Shown here piece after piece: positions 17,509 through 26,532 of a DNA stretch of 64,000 nt. Source of the DNA: Thermopetrobacter sp. TC1. GTDB taxonomy: Bacteria > Pseudomonadota > Alphaproteobacteria > Rhizobiales > Aestuariivirgaceae. The stretch covers positions 1,488 through 65,487 of the forward strand of contig NZ_KN050832.1 in NCBI RefSeq assembly GCF_000746275.1. The letters are read 5' to 3'. Position 1 is the first letter of the stretch, and the number at the start of each line of letters is the position of its first letter. A program made the translations under genes and the position numbers. The notes below the pieces were generated by a model. The model saw nothing but the letters and a program-made list of their open reading frames with translations, did no database searches and had not been told where the DNA came from.

Positions 17509-19035
17509 TCACAGGGTCTGATTGTAGTCCCCGACGTTTTCGTAAGTGGCCAGGTGATCGCGGATATGCTCCCAGATCGCCCGCATGCGCGCTTCCGACA
17601 CCGGGCTTTCACACACCACGACAAGCTCCGGCTTGTTGGAGCTCGCCCGCACCAGGCCCCAGCTGCCATCAGCAAGCGTGAAGCGCACACCGTTGACCGT
17701 GTTGATTTTCTCGATCCTCTGCCCGTCGATGGCCGCGCCCTGCTCCATCAGCGCGCGGTAATGCCGGGTGACGGCCTTAACCACGTCATATTTCTCCTCA
17801 TCCGGGCAGTGCGGCGCCATTGTCGGCGTGGCATGCGTCAGCGGCAGGGCCGCATAGAGCTCCGAGAGCCGCTTGTCGGGATTGGCATCGAGCATGTGCA
17901 GAACCGCAATCGCCGAGACCAGCCCGTCATCATAGCCAAGGCCCACCGGCGGACGGAAAAAGAAGTGACCGGATTTCTCGAAACCGGCAATGGCGTCAAG
18001 CTCCGTCGTCCGCCGCTTGATATAGGAATGGCCGGTCTTGAAATAGTCCGTCTCCGCGCCAAGCTCCTGCAGGACCGGATCGGTCTCGAACAGGCATGTG
18101 GACTTCACATCGGCCACGAATTTCGCGCCCGGAAAGCGCCGCGCCAGATCCCGCGCGATCAGCACGCCCACCTTGTCTGAATAGATGACATGGCCGGCAT
18201 CATCCACCACGCCGCAGCGATCGCCATCGCCATCGAACCCCAGGGCAAGATCGGCCCCATGCGCCTTCACCGCATCGGCCATGTCCCTGAGCATGACCTT
18301 GTCCTCAGGGTTCGGGTTGTAGTGGGGAAAGGTCCAGTCCGGCCGGCAGTGCCGCTCGATGACCTCCGCCCCCATGGCCCGCAGAAGCTCCGGCGCAAAC
18401 AAGCCCGCCGTGCCGTTGCCACAGGCGCAGACCACCTTCAGCCGGCGCTTCAGCGTGCCGCCGCGCTTCTTGAGATCGTCGAGATAGCGCGCACGCATCT
18501 CCGGATGATGGACAAGGCGGCCGCCCTCCCGCATCTGCCAGCGGCCTTCGAGAACAATGTCGCGCAACTGCGCCATGTCCTCCGGCCCGAAGGTCAAGGG
18601 CGGCTCGCAGCCCATTTTCACGCCGGTCCAGCCATTGGGATTGTGCGAGGCCGTCACCATGGCCACCCCGGGCACCCCGAGGGCGAACTGGGCGTAATAG
18701 GCCATGGGCGAAAGCGACAGGCCAATATCATGCACCACACAGCCCGCCGCCATCAGCCCGGTGATCAGCGCCTGCTTCACGCTGCCGGAATAGGAGCGAT
18801 AGTCATGCCCCACCACCACCTCCGGCCGCACGCCCTTTTCATGCAAGAAGGTGCCAAGCCCCAGGCCCAGCGCCTGCGCGCCCAGAAGATTGAGCTCGCT
18901 GTAAATGCCGCCCTCGCGCTCCTCGAAGAACAGCCAGCGCGCGTCATATTCGCGAAAGCCCGTGGGCTTCACCAGCGGCAGCGTTTCATATTCGGGCGTG
19001 TTCCAGGCGATATCGGGCAAGGGCTTGGGCAGCAT
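17509..19035 (-). CDS. Phosphomannomutase/phosphoglucomutase
   Basis: Interconverts hexose 1- and 6-phosphates to feed nucleotide-sugar synthesis for LPS and exopolysaccharide. The 508-residue protein has the alpha-D-phosphohexomutase four-domain order: phosphoserine loop 'VTASHNPNGWTGVKMG', metal loop 'GFDGDGDRCGVVDD', sugar-binding loop 'FEKSGHFFF' and a C-terminal phosphate-binding domain ('RASSNKPELVVVCE'). The closest named type is AlgC/ManB-like; the exact sugar preference cannot be told. Start is the ATG nine bases after AGGGAG; another ATG two codons earlier sits too close. Monocistronic. Confidence 0.9.
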   Translation of the reverse strand: MLPKPLPDIAWNTPEYETLPLVKPTGFREYDARWLFFEEREGGIYSELNLLGAQALGLGLGTFLHEKGVRPEVVVGHDYRSYSGSVKQALITGLMAAGCVVHDIGLSLSPMAYYAQFALGVPGVAMVTASHNPNGWTGVKMGCEPPLTFGPEDMAQLRDIVLEGRWQMREGGRLVHHPEMRARYLDDLKKRGGTLKRRLKVVCACGNGTAGLFAPELLRAMGAEVIERHCRPDWTFPHYNPNPEDKVMLRDMADAVKAHGADLALGFDGDGDRCGVVDDAGHVIYSDKVGVLIARDLARRFPGAKFVADVKSTCLFETDPVLQELGAETDYFKTGHSYIKRRTTELDAIAGFEKSGHFFFRPPVGLGYDDGLVSAIAVLHMLDANPDKRLSELYAALPLTHATPTMAPHCPDEEKYDVVKAVTRHYRALMEQGAAIDGQRIEKINTVNGVRFTLADGSWGLVRASSNKPELVVVCESPVSEARMRAIWEHIRDHLATYENVGDYNQTL

Positions 19036-19153
19036 GATCATGATCTCCCTGAAGCGCGTATGGCTTTTTGAAAAAACTGACCTGAGGCACAGGTGCACGC
19101 GTGCCCTTATGCACAGAACTTGATTGGCATTTCATGAACGCTTCAACGAACGC

Positions 19154-19304
19154 CACACTCCATGACACACCGTTTCCGTCTTCCTCGTCACCCCGGTGAA
19201 AGCCGGGGTCTCGTGCTGCAAACTCATGAATTTGTGGCCTTAGATACCGGCTTTCGCCGGTATGACGATCTAGCCGGTATGACGATAATGTGTCGTGTAA
19301 TGTG
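19154..19304 (-). mobile_element. MITE of family A (copy 1), with 9-bp target duplication
   Basis: A 151-bp non-coding element with terminal inverted repeats CACACTCCATGACAC and, at the right, GTGTCGTGTAATGTG. It is flanked by a perfect 9-bp direct repeat AACGAACGC (19,145-19,153 and 19,305-19,313), the signature of transposition. Inside are two hairpins with the core GGCTTTCGCC or its variant. Relative to the 31,786 copy it is inverted, and it carries a short tandem duplication (CGGTATGACGATCTAGC repeated) next to the right end, which accounts for the extra length over 135 bp. Confidence 0.85.
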
Positions 19305-19370
19305 AACGAACGCAGCGAATGTGCGCAATCATCCCGAAATTGGCAACCACTTTTCCCCAAGGACAAATTC

Positions 19371-20177
19371 TCAGAACGAAAGCATGATCAGCCAGGCCGC
19401 TCTGAACACGCATTCCGTCGCGCCGGCGACATCGCCCGTCTGCCCGCCCAGGAGCCGTTTTGCCTGCGCTGCCAGCGTCAGCATCGCCAAAGTGCCGGCG
19501 GCCAGAGCCTTTAGGGTGAACCAGACGCCGAAGGTGAAAAATCCCGGCAGTACGCCAAACAGGAAAGCAACACTCATGGCCTGAAGAAGGACATCCCTGT
19601 CCGGCCGCCCGGCCGCCCGGCTCTGCCCCGTTTCCCGTGCCGGTGGCAGCGCCGCCAGCAGCCACACCGCCGCCAGCCGTGACAGCGCATGGGCTGTGGA
19701 AAGAGCAATCATCGCCGCCGCAATCCCATGCTGCTCAAGAATGTCGGCAAGCGCCAGCGCCGGCAGCGCCACCGCCATGATCAGCGCCAGCACGCCAAAG
19801 GCACCAATGCGGGAATCCTGCATGATTGCCAGCCGCCGCTGCCTGTCGCGCCCGCCGAGCGCATCGGCAAAATCGGCCAGGCCGTCTTCATGAAGCGCTC
19901 CCGTCATGAGCAGGATGGCAAGCGTGGCCAGAAAAGCGGCAAGATGCGCCGAGGCCCCCATGGCATGCAGGAGGAACAGAACGAGGGCGCCCAAGGCACC
20001 GATGAGCGCGCCAACAAGCGGAAAGGCCCGCAAGGCCCGCGGAAATGCGGCCGTTTCACGCACATATGGCGATGAGCCGATCGGAAGCACCGTCAGCCAC
20101 TGCCAGGCCGCCCGCTCATCCTTAAGCCAGGCCTTCAGCCAGGTACGCCAGCCACTTTCGCTTTCCGGTCCCCTCAT
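19371..20177 (-). CDS. cobS: Adenosylcobinamide-GDP ribazoletransferase
   Basis: Joins adenosylcobinamide-GDP to alpha-ribazole in the last steps of cobalamin assembly, in the inner membrane. 268 residues with the family motifs 'FPLVGALIGALGALVLFLL', 'MTGALHEDGLADFADALGGR' and 'RLAIMQDSRIGAFGVLAL', which contain the conserved acidic residues, and several hydrophobic helices. Divergent from cobT, which makes its substrate. No convincing ribosome binding site precedes the ATG, so the start is approximate. I looked for a cobalamin riboswitch in the cobS-cobT gap and saw none. Confidence 0.93.
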   Translation of the reverse strand: MRGPESESGWRTWLKAWLKDERAAWQWLTVLPIGSSPYVRETAAFPRALRAFPLVGALIGALGALVLFLLHAMGASAHLAAFLATLAILLMTGALHEDGLADFADALGGRDRQRRLAIMQDSRIGAFGVLALIMAVALPALALADILEQHGIAAAMIALSTAHALSRLAAVWLLAALPPARETGQSRAAGRPDRDVLLQAMSVAFLFGVLPGFFTFGVWFTLKALAAGTLAMLTLAAQAKRLLGGQTGDVAGATECVFRAAWLIMLSF

Positions 20178-20331
20178 TTACGCGCCCTTGCGCCTGTCCT
20201 GCCGGCCTTCCACCAATGATCCCTTGGCCACATTCAAGGCGAAGGTTATACGAGGCGACGAACGCGAACGCCACAGACAAAAGCGCCGGGGGAAACACAA
20301 TCCGCCGGATCCTGAGGAACGGGCAGACACC

Positions 20332-21363
20332 ATGCATGATCCCGACCGCCGCCATCAGCCGCTTGATGACATCCGCGCCCATATCGCCGCCATGCCCGGG
20401 CCTGACACCGAGGCCGAGCAAAAGGCCCGCGCGCGTGACCGTTATCTCACCAAGCCGCCGGGGGCGCTGGGCCGCCTGGAGGAGATCGCCTTCTGGCTCT
20501 CCGCCTGGCAGGGGCGGCATCCGCCCTCGGCCGAGCGCATCGAGGTGGCCGTCTTCGCCGCCAATCATGGCGTGGCCGCCCGGGGGGTGTCCGCCTATCC
20601 GGCCGAGGTCACCGCGCAGATGGTCGCCAATTTCCGCGCCGGGGGCGCGGCCATCAACCAGATCTGCACCGCATTCGGCCTTGGCCTGAAGGTGCATGAA
20701 CTGGCGCTGGAAAAGCCCACGGCCGACATCACGAAAGCCCCGGCCATGAGCGAGAAGGAATGCGCCGCCACCATCGCCTATGGCTTTCAGGCGGTGGAGG
20801 ATCAGCCGGATGTTCTTTGCCTCGGCGAGATGGGCATTGCCAACACCACCATCGCCTCTGCCCTGCTCGCCGCCCTTTATGGCGGCCCGGTGCGCGACTG
20901 GGTCGGCCCCGGCACCGGCGTGGACGAAGCGGGCATTGCCCGCAAGGTGGCGGTGATCGAGGAGGCCCTCGCCCTGCACGGGCCGCATCTTGACGATCCG
21001 CTGGAAATCCTGCGCCGCCTCGGCGGGCGTGAGTTTGCCGCCATTCTCGGCGCCATCATCGCCGCCCGTCATGCCCGCGTGCCCGTCATTCTCGACGGCT
21101 TCATGGTCACCGCCGCCGCCGCCATTCTCCATGCGCTGGATCCGGCCGCGATCGATCATTGCATCGCCGGGCACGTCTCGGCCGAACCGGCCCATGCCCG
21201 CGCCCTTGAGAAGATCGGCAAGCGCCCGCTTCTTGACCTGGACATGCGCCTGGGCGAAGGCACCGGCGCCGGTCTTGCCGCCGCCATCATACGCGCCGCC
21301 GCCGCCACCCACGGCGGCATGGCCACCTTCGCCGAAGCCGGCGTCAGCAACCGCGAGGAGTAA
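20332..21363 (+). CDS. cobT: Nicotinate-nucleotide--dimethylbenzimidazole phosphoribosyltransferase
   Basis: Activates dimethylbenzimidazole to alpha-ribazole phosphate for the lower ligand of cobalamin. 343 residues with the family's 'DRYLTKPPGALGRLEEIAFWLSAWQG', 'VFAANHGVAARGVSAYPAEVTAQMVANF' and 'LGEMGIANTTIASAL', and the C-terminal 'LLDLDMRLGEGTGAGLAAAII' with the catalytic Glu. The ATG was chosen because the protein then begins close to the family N-terminus. GAGGAA lies 14 bases upstream. Divergently arranged with cobS. Confidence 0.93.
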   Translation: MHDPDRRHQPLDDIRAHIAAMPGPDTEAEQKARARDRYLTKPPGALGRLEEIAFWLSAWQGRHPPSAERIEVAVFAANHGVAARGVSAYPAEVTAQMVANFRAGGAAINQICTAFGLGLKVHELALEKPTADITKAPAMSEKECAATIAYGFQAVEDQPDVLCLGEMGIANTTIASALLAALYGGPVRDWVGPGTGVDEAGIARKVAVIEEALALHGPHLDDPLEILRRLGGREFAAILGAIIAARHARVPVILDGFMVTAAAAILHALDPAAIDHCIAGHVSAEPAHARALEKIGKRPLLDLDMRLGEGTGAGLAAAIIRAAAATHGGMATFAEAGVSNREE

Positions 21364-21539
21364 GAAGAAACAGCCGGGATAAAGAAAGGCCGTGACGCAG
21401 GGGGAAATAAGGACAAAGACAACCAGCCCCACCTTGCAACAAGAACACACGACACGACACCCCGATCGTCATACCGGCGAAAGCCGGTATCTAAGGCCAG
21501 TTACGCATGCGCCTGTGGCTCGAGACCTAGGGCTTTCGC

Positions 21540-22025
21540 CCACGCTTGTCCGAGAAAATTCAGGAACCGTGCTGTTGCCGCCAAATCGGACCGAGGAAAA
21601 AAGACTTTCCATGAGCTAGGGGTTTGTTATTTAACTTATTGATAAGTCACAAGAAAACGTCATTGCCGGGCCTTGTCCCGGCAATCCAGGGCCAGGAATG
21701 AGGTGTTTTTGGTGGGCGGTGGCGCCCGCCAGCAGGCTTGATCTGAGCCGTATGCTTTTTGAAAGGAAGTTCCTCTCTGAGGATAGAGCCCGGTAGAACC
21801 GTTCCTGACTGCCATCACCGCATGAGCAAACCGCCCCTGGATACCCGGGACAAGCCCGGGTATGACGTAAGTAGTTGATACTCAATACAAAAATAACAAC
21901 CTCCCAAGTTTGGGCAAGGAGGAAAGAATGCATAGATAAAGGCATCTGCGTAGCATGTGACTAATTACGCTCTTCGTAGCGAAAATCATTCGCAACACAC
22001 AAAGCAATTTAATTGGACACGCATG
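21540..22025 (-). mobile_element. MITE of family B (copy 1) inside A
   Basis: A 486-bp element with imperfect terminal repeats (CCACGCTTGTCC at the left, GGACACGCATG at the right). It is bounded by GGCTTTCGC at 21,531-21,539 and 22,026-22,034, a 9-bp target duplication within element A. Sequence is the reverse complement of the copies at 26,000 and 61,938, so it entered the same site in the opposite direction. It contains inner inverted-repeat unit C (21,657-21,868). Small open frames are not conserved between copies. Confidence 0.75.
21657..21868. repeat. Inner inverted-repeat unit C (copy in B1)
   Basis: Starts ACGTCATTGCCGGG and ends with CCCGGGTATGACGT, each end being itself a hairpin (TGCCGGGCCTTGTCCCGGCA and ACCCGGGACAAGCCCGGGT). 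Such palindromes are frequent in alphaproteobacterial genomes. It may be a third nested element or simply part of B, because no B without C is seen here. Confidence 0.55.
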
Positions 22026-22329
22026 GGCTTTCGCCGGGGTGACGAGTTAGATGGCAGCAGCGTATTGTGTAGTGTGCCAGCAGATCTGGTTTGAACCGTG
22101 TGGAAATAAAACGTCGGAACGGGATTTTATCCCTTTTCTTCAACGTGTTGGCAGGATAATTCCCCGCCACGCATGCTATAGGCGAGGTTGCAAACCCCGC
22201 CGGAATGTTCCGCAAGAGGCTCAAAACCTTTTCCGGCAACAGGCCGCCCGGACAATGCGGCGTCATTCATGCAGCGGGGGCGATTGCGCGGGAAGAAGCG
22301 GGATGAAGCAGACGACCATCCCGTTCTGA

Positions 22330-24915
22330 TCAGGCCGCCTGCTTGCTCTTGCCCTTCTGCATGGCCTCTTTCACCTTTTCGGCGATCTGGCGCAGATTGA
22401 AGGGCTTGGCGAGGAAGGTGAACTCCGCGCCCTTTTCCAGCGACTGGGCGAAGGCATCCTCCGCATGGCCGGACATGAACACGAAGGGCGCATCCACCCC
22501 CAACTTGCGCAGTTCCTTCATCATGGTCGGGCCGTCCATGCCGGGCATCACCACATCCGAAACCACAAGATCCGGCACCTCTCCGCGCTTGAGCATCTCC
22601 TCGGCCAGATCCACGGCCACCTCGCCACAGGGTGCTTCCACCACCGTATAGCCGCGCTGGCGCAGGGCCTGCACCGCCAGCTTGCGCACCGGCGGCTCGT
22701 CCTCCACCAGCAGGATCAGCCCCTCGCCGGTCAGGTCCATGCGCCCTTCGCGCTGCTTGCGTTTCTGGCGCAGGCGCTCCTTGCGCTCCTCTTCCGTTTC
22801 CACATGCCGCGGCAGATAGATGCGGAACGTGGTGCCCTTGCCCACCTCGGAATCACAGAAAATATAGCCGCCCGTCTGCTTGACGATGCCGTAAACGGTG
22901 GACAGGCCAAGGCCGGTGCCCTTGCCCACCGCCTTGGTGGTGAAGAACGGATCGTAGATCTTTTCCAGCACCTCCGGCGGCATGCCCTCGCCGGTATCGG
23001 TGACCTCGATGAGAACATATTCGCCGGGCGGCATGATATCCGGCGCCACCGTCGCCGCCTCGTCCGTGGGCACATTGCGGGTACGGATGATGAGATCGCC
23101 GCCCTTGGGCATGGCATCGCGCGCATTCACCGCCAGGTTCATGATCACCTGATCCAGCTGCGCCCCGTCCGCCATCACCGGCCACAGATCGCGCCCGTGC
23201 TCGAGGGTGAGGTTGATCTTTTCGCCCAGCATCCGCCGCAACAGCGAGACCATGTCGGCCAGCAGGTCATCCAGGGCCAGCACCTCCGGCCGCAGCGTCT
23301 GCTTGCGCGAGAAGGCCAGAAGCTGCCGCACCATGCGCGCGGCACGATTGGCGTTGTTGCGGATGTCCATGATCGCCTCGAAGGAGGGATCCTCCGGCCG
23401 GTGCCGCTGCATGAGAATGTCGGAGAAGCCGAGAATGGCGGTAAGCATGTTGTTGAAATCATGCGCAATGCCGCTCACGAACCGGCCCACCACCTGCATT
23501 TTCTGCCCCTGCTCCAGCTCCTGCTGCATGGCTTCGTGCAGGGTGGTGTCGATGAGATAGACGGTGAGCATGCGCACCGTGCCGTCCTCGTCGGTTTCCG
23601 TGGCGACGATGGTCACCTGCGCCCGCGTTTCCACCTCGCTGTTGATGCGCACATCCACCTGCGCCTGCCGCTGCTGGCCCTCGGCGACGGTGGTGAAGGC
23701 GGTCAGGAACTTGTTGCGGTCATCCTCATGCACGATCTCGGCAATATCGCCTTCAAGCCGGGCCTGAGGCGTGATCTGCGCCAGCGCTGCGTTGAACATG
23801 GCAAGCCGCCCGTCCGCATGCACAAGCGCAATGCCCATGGGCGAGGCATTCATCAGGCGCACAATGCGCAAGGGTTCATGCAGGGCCGCAATTTCCGCAT
23901 CATCCATGCGCAGGAACACCGTACGCCGCGAGCGCACCTGCCCCTCGCCATTCACCTCCACCCGATGCACGATGCGCACCGGAAACAGCCGCCCCTCCGC
24001 ATCCTTGAGATCGGCGATGAAGCTTTCGGTGACACTGCCGCCCTTCTCCGGGCGAATGGCATCCAGCCGCCTTGCCACATCCTCCGGCAGCACCGTCTCC
24101 AGCTTCAAGCCCTTCTGCAGGGCCACGTCCAGATCCAGCCCCAGCCACTGGGCCAGTGTGGCATTGAGATAGATGACATCCCCTTCTCCGTCGCTGGCCA
24201 TGACACCGGCCGGCAATGTCTCCAGCCAGTCCAGCAGCGCCTGCAGGTCGCGCACCGCCTGATCCTGACGCCCGCGTTCCGCCGTCACATCGGCGATTTT
24301 CCACAAGATGGTGCCGTTTTCGTCAAACGGGCGCGCCTCCACCTTCAGCCAGGCACCGCCCGCCTTCGCCAGCGGGCCGCCGTCCGGCAGGTAGAATTCC
24401 TCCACGCCCGCCTCGCCATCCCGCGCCTTCAGGGAAAGCCGGTAGATGCTTTCGGCCACTTCCGGCCGCCCGGCGAAGAGATGATCCACGCCGGCCAGAC
24501 GGTCCTTGCCCGCCCGTTCGAGCAGTTCGTAATAGGGCCGGTTGGCCTGAACCGGGCGCCCGGACACATCGCTGAGCAGACAGGCCTCGCCACAGGCATC
24601 CAGCATGCGCGCGGCAAGGGTCGCATCCTGCGCACCGCCTGCCTCATCCCTGCCAAGCAGAAGGCCGCCGGCCAGCCCCAGCCCCGCCGCAATCAGCACC
24701 AAACCGGGCAGCAAAAACCCACCGCCCTGCTCCGGCGCCGGAGCCGCCGCCATCTTCTGCATCAGGCTGAAGCCTGCCAGCGCCACACCGGCAAGCGCAC
24801 TGCCGCCCGCCAGCACCCAGGCCAGGCGCCTGCTGACAGCCCCTTGCGCTTTGGCTTGTGACGAAGCCTTATCCTGCACCCCTCTTTCGGCCTGAGCCAA
24901 GGCGATATCGGTCAT
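22330..24915 (-). CDS. cckA: CckA-type hybrid sensor histidine kinase/phosphatase
   Basis: Bifunctional kinase that, in alphaproteobacteria, feeds phosphate through ChpT to the cell-cycle regulator CtrA. 861 residues: two membrane helices (about 31-52 and 67-87), PAS-like regions (about 100-210, 225-330, 340-460), dimerisation domain with His485 ('FVSGIAHDFNNMLTAILGFSD'), HATPase with 'NLAVNARDAMPKGG' and 'VGKGTGLGLSTVYGIVKQTGG', and a C-terminal receiver with Asp787 ('DLVVSDVVMPGMDG'). This architecture matches CckA. Monocistronic, divergent from a fliO-like gene. Confidence 0.88.
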   Translation of the reverse strand: MTDIALAQAERGVQDKASSQAKAQGAVSRRLAWVLAGGSALAGVALAGFSLMQKMAAAPAPEQGGGFLLPGLVLIAAGLGLAGGLLLGRDEAGGAQDATLAARMLDACGEACLLSDVSGRPVQANRPYYELLERAGKDRLAGVDHLFAGRPEVAESIYRLSLKARDGEAGVEEFYLPDGGPLAKAGGAWLKVEARPFDENGTILWKIADVTAERGRQDQAVRDLQALLDWLETLPAGVMASDGEGDVIYLNATLAQWLGLDLDVALQKGLKLETVLPEDVARRLDAIRPEKGGSVTESFIADLKDAEGRLFPVRIVHRVEVNGEGQVRSRRTVFLRMDDAEIAALHEPLRIVRLMNASPMGIALVHADGRLAMFNAALAQITPQARLEGDIAEIVHEDDRNKFLTAFTTVAEGQQRQAQVDVRINSEVETRAQVTIVATETDEDGTVRMLTVYLIDTTLHEAMQQELEQGQKMQVVGRFVSGIAHDFNNMLTAILGFSDILMQRHRPEDPSFEAIMDIRNNANRAARMVRQLLAFSRKQTLRPEVLALDDLLADMVSLLRRMLGEKINLTLEHGRDLWPVMADGAQLDQVIMNLAVNARDAMPKGGDLIIRTRNVPTDEAATVAPDIMPPGEYVLIEVTDTGEGMPPEVLEKIYDPFFTTKAVGKGTGLGLSTVYGIVKQTGGYIFCDSEVGKGTTFRIYLPRHVETEEERKERLRQKRKQREGRMDLTGEGLILLVEDEPPVRKLAVQALRQRGYTVVEAPCGEVAVDLAEEMLKRGEVPDLVVSDVVMPGMDGPTMMKELRKLGVDAPFVFMSGHAEDAFAQSLEKGAEFTFLAKPFNLRQIAEKVKEAMQKGKSKQAA

Positions 24916-25260
24916 GATCGCAATCCCTGCCCCCGTGAAAGTCTCGGCTGTTCACTCCTTCCCGACCCGAAACGTTTGATAACACGGGCCACCCCGAACA
25001 CGCCACGCACAAGGCCCCTTACCGGCCTGAACAACCACAACGCGCAAAGAGATTTGGGAAACGCACGCACCGGCATATTTCCCACCTTTGCGAATCACCG
25101 ACAGTATAGGGATTTGGCAGAATCGGAAAAGAGTCGTTCTCGGCGATTGTCATCTGCCCCCTGCCCGGTGTAGCCTTGCGCAGGTTGCATGCATGCGTTT
25201 CGTTTGCCGTCTCATGGGCATGCGGCGGACGAAAACGGGGGAATGAACGAGGGGGCAACG
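24916..25260. other. Divergent cckA / fliO-like promoter region
   Basis: About 345 bases with no supportable gene. I looked for CtrA boxes (TTAA-N7-TTAA) and saw none. No clear promoter hexamers. Confidence 0.45.
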
Positions 25261-25746
25261 ATGGACAATATAAGTTTCTACCTCATTCTGGCGCTGGTGC
25301 TGCTGGTGGTGTTTTTCGCTGGTGCTGCCGCGCTCAAGGCCCTGCAGAAGCGCCAGCGCAGAAGCCGGCAGGGCGATCGTCTCGGCATCATGGAGGTGCT
25401 CGATCTCGAAGAGGGCCGCCAGCTCGTGCTCGTCCGCCGCGATTCCGTGGAACATCTTTTGCTGATCGGCGGCGAGGCCGGTGATGTCGTGGTGGAAACC
25501 GGCATCGGCCAGAAGCGCGCCGCTTCCGCATCCGAAACACACGCCACACCGCCAAGCGCGCCGCCGCCGCCTCCCCATCCGCGCGCACCCGCCACCTTCG
25601 CGCCGCGGCAGCCTGCACCACCGGCACCGCCGGCACCGCCGCCACCACCGGAATCGGCCGGTTATGATGATGATTATCTCCCGGAAGAGCGGGACATCCG
25701 CCCCCACGCCGAGCCCCGGGTGCCGCCGCCTGTCCGCGAGGACTGA
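25261..25746 (+). CDS. FliO-like membrane protein with proline-rich tail
   Basis: 161 residues: an N-terminal membrane helix ('FYLILALVLLVVFFAGAAALKAL'), then the short FliO/MopB-type domain 'RLGIMEVLDLEEGRQLVLVRRDSVEHLLLIGGEAGDVVVETGI', then a low-complexity Pro/Ala tail. FliO helps assemble the FliPQR flagellar export gate, but no other flagellar gene is present here. Orphan FliO-like proteins next to cckA could have another role; this is inference. GAGGGGG lies six bases before the ATG. Confidence 0.65.
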   Translation: MDNISFYLILALVLLVVFFAGAAALKALQKRQRRSRQGDRLGIMEVLDLEEGRQLVLVRRDSVEHLLLIGGEAGDVVVETGIGQKRAASASETHATPPSAPPPPPHPRAPATFAPRQPAPPAPPAPPPPPESAGYDDDYLPEERDIRPHAEPRVPPPVRED

Positions 25747-25823
25747 AGCATCCGGACGGATCACCCGCATATGCCGCAGGGCGGATGAAAGATGATGCGT
25801 CCGCTTTCGCCAAACATGAAAAA

Positions 25824-25848
25824 CCCCGGCACAGGGAGCGTGCCGGGG
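25824..25848 (-). terminator. Terminator read on the minus strand
   Basis: CCCCGGCA/TGCCGGGG with a 9-base loop is followed on the minus strand by TTTTTC. The nearest minus-strand genes are the CBP3-DUF177 operon, about 685 bases away across a MITE insertion, so it is probably their original terminator. Confidence 0.65.
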
Positions 25849-25999
25849 TGATGGTGTTGATCGAAAGGCGCCATCTCAAGCCGAAAACCAAAACGCAGGC
25901 TCAGTCCACACTACACGACACATATACCGTCATACCGGCGAAAGCCGGTATCTCAGGCCACAAACGCATGAGTTTGCGGCACAAGACCCCGGCTTTCGC

Positions 26000-26478
26000 C
26001 AGTCGTGTCCAATTAAATTACTTTGTGTGTTGCGAATGGTTTTCGCTAAAAAGAGCGTGATTAGTCACTTGCTATGCAGATACCTTTATCAAGGCATTCT
26101 TTCCCCTTACCCAAACTTGGGAGGTTGTTATTTTTATTGAATATCAACTACTTACGTCATGCCCGGGCTTGTCCCGGGCATCCAGGGGCGGTTTATGAAT
26201 GCGGTAATGGCCGTCAGGAAGGGTTCTTCCAAGCTCTGTCCTTGAAAGGAACCTCCCATCAAAAAGCATACGGCTCAGATCAAGCCTGCTGGCGGGCGCC
26301 ATCGCCCACCAAAGCTACCTCGTTCCTGGCCCTGGATTGCCGGAACAGGTCCGGCAATGACGTTTTATTTTTGTTTATCAATGAGTTAAGCAACTAACGC
26401 CCAACGTATGGAAAGTCTTTTTTCTTCGGTCGGTTTGACGGCAACAGCACGCTTCCTGAAATTTCTTGGACACGACTG
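26000..26478 (+). mobile_element. MITE of family B (copy 2) inside A
   Basis: A 479-bp element with TIRs CAGTCGTGTCCAA and, at the right, TTGGACACGACTG, a perfect 13-bp inverted repeat. It is flanked by GGCTTTCGC at 25,991-25,999 and 26,479-26,487, a perfect 9-bp duplication. Unit C lies inside (26,154-26,363). No transposase. Confidence 0.85.
26154..26363. repeat. Inner inverted-repeat unit C (copy in B2)
   Basis: ACGTCATGCCCGGGCTTGT at one end and, inverted, TCCGGCAATGACGT at the other. Each end forms a hairpin (GCCCGGGCTTGTCCCGGGC; TGCCGGAACAGGTCCGGCA). 210 bp, non-coding. Confidence 0.55.
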
Positions 26479-26532
26479 GGCTTTCGCCGGGGTGACAAGA
26501 AAGATGGCAACGGTGTGTCGTGTAGTGTGGGC

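Larger units (their letters stand above)
21446..22076 (+). mobile_element. Composite element: MITE A (copy 2) interrupted by element B
   Basis: The outer element has TIRs CACACGACACGACAC and GTATTGTGTAGTGTG and the family's left hairpin (ATACCGGCGAAAGCCGGTAT). Its right arm is split by element B, with the 9-bp site GGCTTTCGC repeated on both sides of B. No target duplication of the outer element remains recognisable. No protein is encoded. Confidence 0.75.
25907..26529 (+). mobile_element. Composite element: MITE A (copy 3) interrupted by element B
   Basis: The outer TIRs are CACACTACACGACAC and GTGTCGTGTAGTGTG, perfect inverted repeats of 15 bp. The flanks are GGCTCAGTC (25,898-25,906) and GGCTCAATC (26,530-26,538), a 9-bp target duplication with one mismatch. 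The right duplication includes the stop codon of the DUF177 gene. The inner half is element B inserted at GGCTTTCGC. Confidence 0.85.

Noticed and set aside
20178-20331. Cobalamin riboswitch between cobS and cobT
   Set aside because: The B12-box sequence (GCCACTG) and its pairing partners are not visible; the gap is only about 150 bases and shared by divergent genes.
21631-26397. Small open frames of about 104 residues in the three B copies
   Set aside because: The copies at 21,631 and 62,018 read similarly, but the copy at 26,074 shifts frame after a small indel. Together with the non-coding hairpins this indicates no selection for a protein.
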